Source of the DNA: Lingula anatina
Taxonomy: Eukaryota; Brachiopoda; Lingulata; Lingulida; Lingulidae
Direction: 5' to 3'
DNA: 64,000 nt
Assembly: GCF_001039355.2 (NCBI RefSeq)
Contig: NW_019775921.1
Coordinates: 64,001 to 128,000 of the forward strand
Below are positions 46,838 through 56,400 of the stretch, piece after piece; positions within the stretch are counted from its first letter, which is position 1; each line of letters opens with the position of its first letter. Under the pieces are notes generated by a model. That model was given only the letters and a program-made list of their open reading frames with translations, searched no databases and had not been told where the DNA came from. Position numbers and translations under genes: made by a program.

Positions 46838-46975
46838 TAACTTTGGATCGATCTATCTCCGAAGGGAATCTCGCTTAATTGCAATCAATTTAAGCGGCTT
46901 AGATGTCTTTCGCGCCTACTGAAGCTGCTAAGGGGTAATTAATTGTCGTTTAGCAGCTTTAGTAGGCGTTCCAAT
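46838..46975 (+). mobile_element. MITE family B, truncated copy 6 with hairpin
   Basis: The left part matches family B (TTGGATCGATCTATC, then TTTAAGCGGCTTAGATG). It then turns into an inverted repeat of its own middle: 46913-46931 and 46950-46968 are 19-nt reverse complements with one mismatch. Confidence 0.55.
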
Positions 46976-47610
46976 GTTGAAAAAAACATTTTGGTTCTGA
47001 TTTATGAAAATTCCATAAAATATGACCTCTTGTAACCTCTGACCCATTATCAATGAACCTTGCCTAATTGTCACCCATCTTTCACTTATGAAGTTAAATG
47101 TCCCATCCCTTGCTTCCATAATGATATATGATACATTGATATATCTTTTACCGTCCTGATATTCTAAACACTTTCTTTCCCCTACCCCCATCTGAAAAAA
47201 AGTACTTGCTGCTGGTGGGGTGGGGTTATATAAGGTGTGATAGCACAAAAAAGCTACCAGATTGAGAATGCCATCACACATATTTGGACACTAGAGAAAT
47301 ACCTAGGCCCTGCTAAATATCACTATGAGAATTCATCCATTTTTTGATACTGACAAAGTGTTCGGTTCATGGCCTATATTCCCCAATGTTTGATACGGGG
47401 TTGCACGTGGGCCCCCTGTTCCCACCCAGAATAGCATATCCAGCATCAACCTGTCAATAAAAATATAACATTTTTAGATTAACCATACTCTAATATTATC
47501 CTTATTACAATGTACTAAAATTAGAAGCCCCTAAGCTCACAATTCCACTATCTGATGCCAATAGATTAATTTCGATGTCTCGATCGTTATCCATTATGAC
47601 TTTAGTACCA

Positions 47611-47890
47611 AATCATTTTTTGCAGTAAAGATCATCCCATTGGAATAGTACCAGTTTTTAAGAGGAAACAACATCCCGACTTAGGACCAAGACAGCAGAA
47701 AAGAAATAAATGGACCACGGGAGCTACTTCAAAGTTCACGCGCCATTTGACAGTTTGAAGGCTGTGTGCATGACGGATACATATTCTTCACTGTGACGTC
47801 ATATCTACATTATGACGTCATACTTTTCAGGGCAACAAGTCATTGGTGCACTTTGGGAGATAATAACATAAAGCCTGTGATACTGCATAA
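47611..47890 (+). promoter_or_regulatory. Predicted promoter of array copy 5 with twin CRE sites
   Basis: TGACGTCA at 47794-47801 and 47813-47820, again 19 bp start to start, about 305 bp before the ATG. Inverted CCAAT at 47639-47643 and GCAG-ending tract at 47625. The sequence between the two CRE sites differs from the other copies (atctacatta against atcaacatca) while the palindromes do not. Confidence 0.55.
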
Positions 47891-47976
47891 AAGATACTTT
47901 ATCTGTTGTCTAAATACATAACGCACATTCAAAAAGATAAGTTAATAACTCGATTATCGACATTTTATTTTTTTAA

Positions 47977-48092
47977 TGATGTCTCCAAAGGCTTCTATGG
48001 TGGTTTGCATAATAATCACAACTTGGAATTTCAATCATCATCTATGATTGGGACATTTAAACATTGCTCGACTGAAAAGAAATAAACTTTGA
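47977..48092 (+). pseudogene. Relic of the 5' end of an array gene just upstream of copy 5
   Basis: Homologous to the relic at 41048 and to the gene start (ATGATGTCTCCAAAGG, aataatcacaac, acattgctcgactg). Frame is broken. Confidence 0.65.
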
Positions 48093-48117
48093 GTTCAATT
48101 TATGATTCCAGAGTTTA

Positions 48118-49053
48118 ATGAAAATGGCGTCATTGAAGGAAGGCATTATGGTTACCATGTTGATTTGTATAATGATCACAGCATCTACTTTCATCATCAT
48201 GTATGACATGGACGTTACAAACATGACTCGACTGAAAAAATACATTTATGTACCTTCCATATTCAGGAACAATGAAAGAGAGTTCACTATAGGAATGAAC
48301 ACAAAAAAGATATCGATCGGCATCGGTTGTGCTGTCAGTACCAAAGGATTTAATATATCGTCAGTTTTGTCCACACTTCCAGTTTTTACAACGTTGATGC
48401 CAAGTTTCTGTGAGACAGTTTCGAAAGTCTACTCCTATCATTTCTACATTAGCTACGATTACACGGATGCTTTCTTCAAAGAACAAAATTCGCGAGATAG
48501 TTTCAAGGCTAAATTTATGGACATGGTCAAAAAGCTTTGCTCATCGTCTATTCCTATATATCTGCATTTTGTTCGCTGCCCATGCAAAGGAGCTCCAGCA
48601 CATGCTCAGAATTATGCAATGATAGCGGCGTACAGTGACTCAATCGACTACCTTTACCGAATTAATGATGACACGAAAATGGTGACAAAGTCATGGACCG
48701 AAACATTTATCGCTGAACTCTCCAAGTTCAGTCCACCAAATGTTGGCGTTGTCGGACCAAATCACCAAGGAGGAAATACAGCTATTATGACGTATGATTT
48801 CGTTCACAGGACACATATTGAAATATTTGGGTTTCATTACCCTGCTGTTTTTACGGGCTGGTTTGCCGACGATTGGATAACAGCGGTTTATAAACCAAAT
48901 AGATCAAAGAAAATTGCTAATGTAAGGGTTATACACACTATGGCAGTGGGCACCAGATATAACGTTAGATCAGATTTGGCAACAAAAGTAAAAGGTCAGG
49001 TGGAACACGACAAAAAGACATTGGACTCATGGTTAAAGAAGAACAAACTGTGA
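48118..49053 (+). CDS. Putative type II membrane glycosyltransferase (GT-A-like), array copy 5
   Basis: Intronless, 311 residues. Membrane segment at about residues 9-29, stem 30-65, luminal domain from I-G-I-G-C (67-71). I-N-D-D-T at 182-186, G-W-F-A-D-D-W at 247-253, and His273 in I-H-T-M-A-V-G. The Lys-rich tail ends K-K-N-K-L. The DxD-like motif, an acidic/aromatic motif about 60 residues later and a C-terminal His are arranged as in many metal-dependent GT-A enzymes; that comparison is an inference. Small differences from copy 4 (S173 for N, I176 for M, E235 for D) lie in otherwise invariant stretches and could matter for specificity. The gene is the last of the array; no further copy or relic was seen beyond it. 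Confidence 0.85.
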   Translation: MKMASLKEGIMVTMLICIMITASTFIIMYDMDVTNMTRLKKYIYVPSIFRNNEREFTIGMNTKKISIGIGCAVSTKGFNISSVLSTLPVFTTLMPSFCETVSKVYSYHFYISYDYTDAFFKEQNSRDSFKAKFMDMVKKLCSSSIPIYLHFVRCPCKGAPAHAQNYAMIAAYSDSIDYLYRINDDTKMVTKSWTETFIAELSKFSPPNVGVVGPNHQGGNTAIMTYDFVHRTHIEIFGFHYPAVFTGWFADDWITAVYKPNRSKKIANVRVIHTMAVGTRYNVRSDLATKVKGQVEHDKKTLDSWLKKNKL

Positions 49054-49715
49054 TGTGTGCTGAAACTTCAACGTACAATTTTCAAGAACGGATTTACAGG
49101 TTTAAAAATATGAATCAATGATAACTGCAGCTCATCATTGAAATGGAGCAGGATAACACGGCATTCGCGTCAGAGTAATTTCCTTATTTACTATAGTGCT
49201 TTAGGAGGTCCTCTAAGAAATAGGTTCAAAATCCCAAAGGATCCTTTTATATAAAACAAATTGGTCCTATGTCTTAATGGATAAATATAAGTTAATTGGT
49301 TAATTTGTTTGTGTGGCATGAACAGAGGATGTCTTAGATCAAGGCACATGTTATAATACTTACAGGTGTGGCAAATGAGATATAGTTGTATTTCATTATC
49401 TTTGATTTGTAAAATACATCTGAGGATGATACTTTTAATGATGTTTAATGTTTAAAGAAAAGACATGTAGACTGATTTAGTAACATTTACTAAAGAAATG
49501 TTAAGTTAAGGTGGGCTTCATTTGTTAGTGCGTTATTTTAATTATCTAGATTTTATACAGATTATAGGAAAAATTCTTCCCTTTAATGTTTTGTTGACCT
49601 TTTGGGAAAATATCTGCATTTTCTGAAGGATAACTTTGGGGAATTTTTTTATAGCTGTGCCTGCAAATAGAGCAAAGTTTTGCTATTAATTCACACTTTT
49701 CTTTGTAATTTATAT

Positions 49716-49738
49716 ATGTGTGTGTGTGTGTGTGTGTG
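49716..49738. repeat. (TG)n microsatellite
   Basis: Short uninterrupted GT run. Confidence 0.85.
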
Positions 49739-50968
49739 ACAAAAAGAAATAAAAAAAGCAGTTAAAATAACTGCTGTGTTTTTATTCCTTTTTGTCACAT
49801 ATATGTATACTCGTACAGGAAACACACACATACCACAGCACAAAAAGTCAATTTTCAGCTCTTTTACTCTTCAGGAAATGGGTTTGAATATTCTCTTTAC
49901 AAGCCTTTTCAACGGTGTAAAACTCTACCGGAAAGGTCAGGGTCTACGGGTTTACTACCCTTTTATGCCTTAGCTTAAAATTGAAGTTGCACTATTACTA
50001 CGTCTTTCCGATCAAGTATGCTGTGTGAGCATACTTTTTAGACACATGGTTTTGCCTTTTTTGGTGCCGTTTAGTTTATAAAGTTATTTTGATTATTACA
50101 ATAAGCTATGTGGCGTATTTCATTAACAGAAATATTCAATTTGAATAGGTTATTTATAAAATATGAAAGAAATATGCATTATTCCACTAACAAATGAAAT
50201 AATGATCATGATAGAATAAACTTTTGAAAAAAAATCTGGGTGTTGCTTAACTTATGAGCAGATCAGTGTATACACTTCCGCAATACTGGGTAACAACAAT
50301 GGGTTATCATCATTGAAAGTCTTTCAACATATGTCTATGTGTTTGATTACATTGTGGGTGCTATTATGAGAAAGGGAATAGATTTGTCTTATTATAATTG
50401 ACAATTTTGTGTTTTCAAACAGTGTTGTGTATTTTAAGCTTTTTAATACTTAGCCGCAAATGACACTAAAACAGCGCTAAATATGGGACACAGACAACCA
50501 GTCTGTCGTGCAGCTGTGTTGTCATGCTTTTGTCATATCAGGGATCATTTACGTCATACACACTAGAAAACAAAAATTGCTCTTCGTGTGTATATATAAA
50601 TATATAAAAATCAAGCCTAACTGGTGTTCTCTTATCATCGCCGTAAGTTCAATTGATATCACCCCAGTCCATTTTAATTAGATTTAAATTCCCAGCTGTT
50701 CAAATATTCGAGATTTGGGAGACGAAATGAAAAGTGAAAATACTTCGCTACTTTAGTGAAACTTTGATAGCATTATAAGATGTTAGGACATGAAATGTGT
50801 ATATGTACCTAAGGATGGGTTAAGATTTTTTTCCTTTTTATTTCATGTTATCTTCCAGTAAACTTCACTGCTCAAAACCACCCCTTACATTCTACTGGAT
50901 ACTCATTCCAGAATTAATTTATAAGTGAGAAATGTTTCTGATATTGTGCTTATTCTTTTTTTAATTGC

Positions 50969-51160
50969 GTTTAACAAATTGCTTATTTTCCAACGGGATG
51001 TTATCGTCACTTTTTCAATAATGTACAGGCCTCATAAACGATTATTGTCGAATGCTATTTTAACAAATTGCTTATTTCCCCACAGGGTATTAGCAAATGT
51101 ACTAGTAGTGTCACTTTTTCAGTAATGTACAGGCCTTATAAACGATTAACGTCGTTTGCT
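50969..51160. repeat. Diverged tandem duplication, about 95-bp unit
   Basis: Both units begin AACAAATTGCTTATTT and contain TGTACAGGCC and TATAAACGATTA-like blocks. The second has a small insertion. Confidence 0.75.
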
Positions 51161-52706
51161 ACCACGAGCAGTAAATTTGGGAGCGCGAATTCCCAAATTA
51201 ATTACTCATGCCACGATAAATATAACACATGTAGACCTAAAATTAGAATATACGAATACAGCGTTAGAGCGGTTCGCGTGTCGTAACGCTGTGCTTTTGA
51301 CTACTAATTTTACTTTCCGAAAATCGGGTACCCTATTTCGTGGCTCGAGTCGTTAATTTGGGCATTTGTGGCATGAATCTGAGGTTTGACTTCGCCCACG
51401 CCTAATCCATTTATAATGCCTGGAAGGTGAAAGGTGCGTTCAGGTTTGAGATGAACCTACCCTAATTAATGTCTTCCTGGCATCGTCTGATGACCACTTT
51501 AATTCCTTAGTTTTTTCCATAACTGCAGTGTGCTGAAGTTAAATCATATCCTTTGGGAGAAAAGATATATTTGTTATTGCACCTGTGTAGAGGACATAAT
51601 TTAAGGGCTCAGACAACTAAATTACTGGCAAATCTATATGTTTGAAACTGAACACAATTTATGCATCTATAGTGAAGATGGTATAGATGTGAAAATGCAG
51701 CACAATAGATATCAATCTCACCTATAACAGTTTGTGCGAAATCTCACCCGTTTAAAGGCAAGTGGTGCGCTCGAGACATTTTAAATAACAAAAAGAAAAA
51801 AAGCACATTTCCCTTTACCAGTAAGGTTTACCCTATGCTAACCTTTTTCATTGAATATAATTTTCAAGGTGCACGCTCGCAATTGAAATCCACTAGTTTT
51901 TATCTCCATTAAGTGAATGACTCAAACCTAGAAAATCGGAAGTTAAGAGGATTATGGACTGTTTTTTGTGAATAGTTTTGAATGACTTATACCTCTCGGT
52001 ATTAAAGAAAATTTGTTTTTATACAGTGATCTAACTTGGAAGTCATAACAGCAAGGACAAAAGATTTTTGAATGTCGGCGTTACTTATGCATTCTAAGGT
52101 GTAAAAACGCCATGCACACATGGCCCTGGCCAGTAGTTTAAAAAAAGATGTCTTCTCTTAACACGCTTCCCCTTGTCTCCAACGTACTCGAATAATCACC
52201 AGCTTTTCTACATGTTATTGTTCGCCACAAGGAGGCGTTTTAATCTGTTCATCTGATTGCATTCAGCAAGAATTCCCGTAGAGTTAAATCGGTCTACGTG
52301 GAATAATAGTTCCATTTGGAATGTGCCCTTACATTTTAGAAAGAGCTACGTCAGATACCGTTTCGATATATTAAAGTCTGAATTGGGAAGGATATGTAGC
52401 CTTGAAGGACAGGTAGACAATATGACTGGGAAACTTTCAGTGTATTTTTAAATCAAATTGTCAGTTATCCAATGCTTTTGTCCAGGTGTTGTTGGTTATA
52501 TATAAATCCGTTTTTCTTTTCAGTTCTTTTTCATACCCAGATTTGTGTTTCTTGGGTGTGATACTGGTTAAACATACACTGTACTTGGAATTGATTATGA
52601 TGATTTTATACTTTTTAGCAGCTGGCAGATAAGACCATTCAAATTTATTATTATTTTTTGTTGTTGTTGATCAATGATAAAAGATAGTTCTTTGGTTCAT
52701 TCAAGT

Positions 52707-52712
52707 TTTATT
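52707..52712 (-). terminator. Possible poly(A) signal of the receptor gene
   Basis: TTTATT on the + strand reads AATAAA on the minus strand, about 690 bp after the receptor stop codon. Other candidates may exist. Confidence 0.3.
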
Positions 52713-52918
52713 AACATGTAAAATTCATTCAAGATTACATACTTCACAAAGATATCAATGTGAACTGACAGGAACCATTACATCTATTTCAATATAAGTC
52801 ACTGTATATGACCAAGACAAGATAATGTTCACATGCAATACAGTTTTACTCACATGTAGTCTCATTTCATCATAAATATAGTCTCTTGCCATTACATATG
52901 TTGACTTGCAATAAGCCA

Positions 52919-52998
52919 CTGAACTTTACATACAGTTCCATACAACATATAATACACATTGAACCTTACATACAATTCCATACAACATATGATACACA
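52919..52998. repeat. 40-bp tandem duplication in the receptor 3' UTR
   Basis: Two adjacent units starting GAACTTTACATACAG and GAACCTTACATACAA differ at a few bases. Confidence 0.85.
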
Positions 52999-53402
52999 TT
53001 GCCACCTGTACCTGTAGATGTTGCCGTGCTGTAAATACAGGACCAGGTCAAAATTGAAAAAAAAAAAATTGACCAACTTTTCCATTTACAAACACAAATA
53101 GCATATTATGTTTTCCAAAAAAATCTAAAAAAATATTTTACAGATATTTCCTGAATCAAACTTACTACAGTTAATAAGTTTCATCTTCATAGATCATGTA
53201 TCGAGCTAACTATTGACAAACTAATCCATGTTGAATTCTAAACATAAGCCAAACAAACTATCATGTGTCTCGTGGGATCCGAAAAGTTAATTCTGCCCTA
53301 AATACCCCAAAACCTTGCCTCAACATTTCCCCTGACCAAAGCACCGTAACATTTTCAAGTGATGCCCTCCAACAAACTAACAAAGCGCGGGGGTAAAGAT
53401 GG

Positions 53403-56400
53403 TCATAGCTCGGTTTCTTTGATTGTTGGTACTTGTTCTTGTTTATTATGTCTGTGTCTGGCTACAGAAGTGTAGCGTGTCGTTGATTTTTCTTTGTTAC
53501 CGGATAGCTTGACGTTGGTAAGTGTGTACAAATAGGGGTTGATAGCGGAATTCAACGGCATCACGAACACGGCTACCCAGCTTGACACTTGTGGTGCAAT
53601 TGACACGTTGGCCATACTTAGAAACCCTAACAAGGTAACCGGGCCCCAGCATGCACAATCTGTTAATAAAATAATGGACACTTTTTTCAAAAAAATTACT
53701 TCACCAAAACCCTGCCGTCCAGATTGCTGTTGAGTCTTAAAAACGCTTTTTATTATACATATATACGCCCCTGCCACGTAGACAAAAGCGAAAAGAGAGG
53801 TTAATAAAAACATGGCGTACGCGTACTCACGACCACCAAAGTATACTTTGCTTATTGTAAAGGGTATACACACAGAATTATGACCATAGAATTTCTCGAA
53901 ATATCCATTTTCGACACAAGGAATGATACTTGCGATAAAGCAAAAGGCCCACCCAACTGACACTAAAACGGAGGCTCTTTTCATTCCAATTTTTCGAAAC
54001 GACATGCAGAACACAATGGCTATTATTCTGTCTGTTGTAATCAAAACTAATATCAGCATAGACATCAATGTTGAAAGCATGGTAAGGAACCCCGCAGTCT
54101 TGCATAACACACTATCTGTCCAGACCTCGGCATGAACAAAATACTCCCCACGGTAGAGAGTGTCAACCGTGGCGATTATGATCAAATATACACCCATAAG
54201 AAAATCAGAAACTGAGAGGTTAACTATGAAAAATATTTGAGGGGTCATTTTGTTTTCACATAGTCTATTCACAAAAACAAAAAGGTTCCCGACCAAACTA
54301 AGAATCCCCATAATCCAGACAGAGACTTGCAAGATCTTATCGTAAAGCAAATCAGAGCATGAGGAAAATTCGTCAGGTTTAGGTAAACATTCGTTTACTT
54401 TCCCAACAGCGAGACAACAGATTCCAAACCTGTCTGTTATTAATGTTTTAGCTGAAAAATTTACGAAAACTTCAGTTTCGACAAAGATTCCCTCATTCCC
54501 AGACATATCAACTGCATCCAATTTGGGCAAACCATGAAAAGCACCATCCTTTATCGTGGACATTTTGTTGAAACTTATATTCAGATTTTTTAACGAGTCT
54601 AAGCCTTTAAATGTATGTGCATGAATGGTCTTGATATGAAGCATACTAAGGTCTAAAACACTTAGGTTTGAAACACCATCAAATGTGCCTGGGGAAATTT
54701 TAGTTAATGGGTTTCCACTTAGCAACAAGGTTTTCAAATTAAACAAACCATTGAAGGCACTTGCTTGCAGAGAGGACAATTTGTTTCTCCGTAGGTCCAA
54801 CTCTATCAAGTTACTTAAATGAATTAATGCCATGATAGGAATGATATCCATTTCATTTGAACTGACATTAAGTTTTACAAGCAAATTATATCTTGCAAAC
54901 GTTACGTTTGTTAAATGAAGTTTGTTGTCCCCAAAAGCAAGGCCTCTGGTGAATGGCGAAATATTCGGTACCTTAGATGCATTTCCTCCCGTGCAGTCTA
55001 CGTAATATCCACTACAGACACAGTTCACGGGGCATGTCTTTATGTCACAGAACCTTTCGTCGTCATCAGAAAATTTGCAGTTGACCACACCATTACATAC
55101 CTCACTCTGGTGCAGACATTGCCGTTCTCCTTTACATCTGAAACCACCGGGACATGTGTAATTAGCACAACCAGTCTCGTCCTCTCCTCGTGGACAGTCT
55201 TTCTCCCCGTCGCACACTTGCCGCAGTGGGACACAATACGAGTCAGGGCACTTGTACATGTGTGGACACTGAAAGCTGGCGCAGTTTTGTAAATGTTCAA
55301 ATCCTCTGCATGTTTGAAATCGTTCGTGCTTGATTTTGTCGTGAACACATGCCAGATGGCGATCAATACACCGAACGTGTTCGGGTGCGCATCTTATTTC
55401 ATTAGCATTCGAACAATAAGGCAGAGATAAAGAGCGTGACCAGTCTTTAATAAGAGAAATTGGGCACTTTGACAATATGTACATATTTAGTGGAATCATT
55501 GAAAGTGACTCATCCTCTTGTGTCACCCCAAAGCAATCCGGATGGCGATCGTCCACATTTTGAGGAGCTAAACATTTGCCAGAGTAACACTTTTCACAGG
55601 GGCACAGAATTTTGGGAATTTCGTCAGATCCGTCTGAGCAGTCTTTAAAGAAGTTGCACTTGTCTTTCTCGTTGATACATTCCCCATTCTGGCATCTGTA
55701 CTGCCCTGTTTTACACGGCGGATAGACACAAAAATTCTCGTCATCAGTTCCATTAAGGCAGTCGTTGACATGATTACATACTTTACTAATTGGGATACAT
55801 GTGCCATCGGAACAACTGAAAGTGTGTTGTCCACACGTACAATTCTTCTCATCTTCTCCTTCAGCGCAGTCCGCGATCCCATCACAAACATTAACACTAG
55901 ATATACAGCTGCCATCTTGACATCTAAACTTGTGTTGTGAACAGTTGAAAATGTTGCGTTTCGAACCTATCTCACAAAGAGCCAAGAGCGACTCACGGTG
56001 GTCAACGCGTGGGCATAGTCCTTCCATGTCATCTATGAACAAATGGTGAGCATACATAAGCCTTCTGCATATGTTTTCTGGGGACTTCACCCACACAGCT
56101 AAGATATTTGAGAGTGGTCTTGATTTATTTTTATCCAAACTTGTCGGAGATATCCAAGTGAGTTCTTTGCCCCAAATACTGATGTACTGAAGAATATCTC
56201 GGTCCTTGTGTAAAGTGCTGTTAAAGGGGGCTAAATCTCCACCCAGGGACCTGCATGCCTCCACAGCTGCGCTATAGGTGAGGTTAGTGCCTGACGGTAA
56301 GGACCAATATTGTGGGTGATAATGGGGCACATACTTCGTTCTGTGTCCAACATGTTCTACGGCTTCAATTTGGGCAAGAGTGTATAGAAGCACACAACGC

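Larger units (their letters stand above)
47190..48117 (+). repeat. Duplicated 5' flank of array copy 5
   Basis: Aligns with the flanks of copies 3 and 4 (ttgcacgtgg, cccctgttccca, attccactatctgatgcc-like). It is closest to copy 4. Confidence 0.65.
49054..52706. other. Intergenic, no supported gene
   Basis: Holds a (TG)n tract at 49716-49738 and a diverged tandem duplication at 50969-51160. Scattered short frames have no domain features. Confidence 0.45.

Noticed and set aside
46928-47281. 117-residue antisense frame
   Set aside because: Overlaps a truncated MITE and the duplicated flank; not preserved in the flanks of copies 3 and 4.
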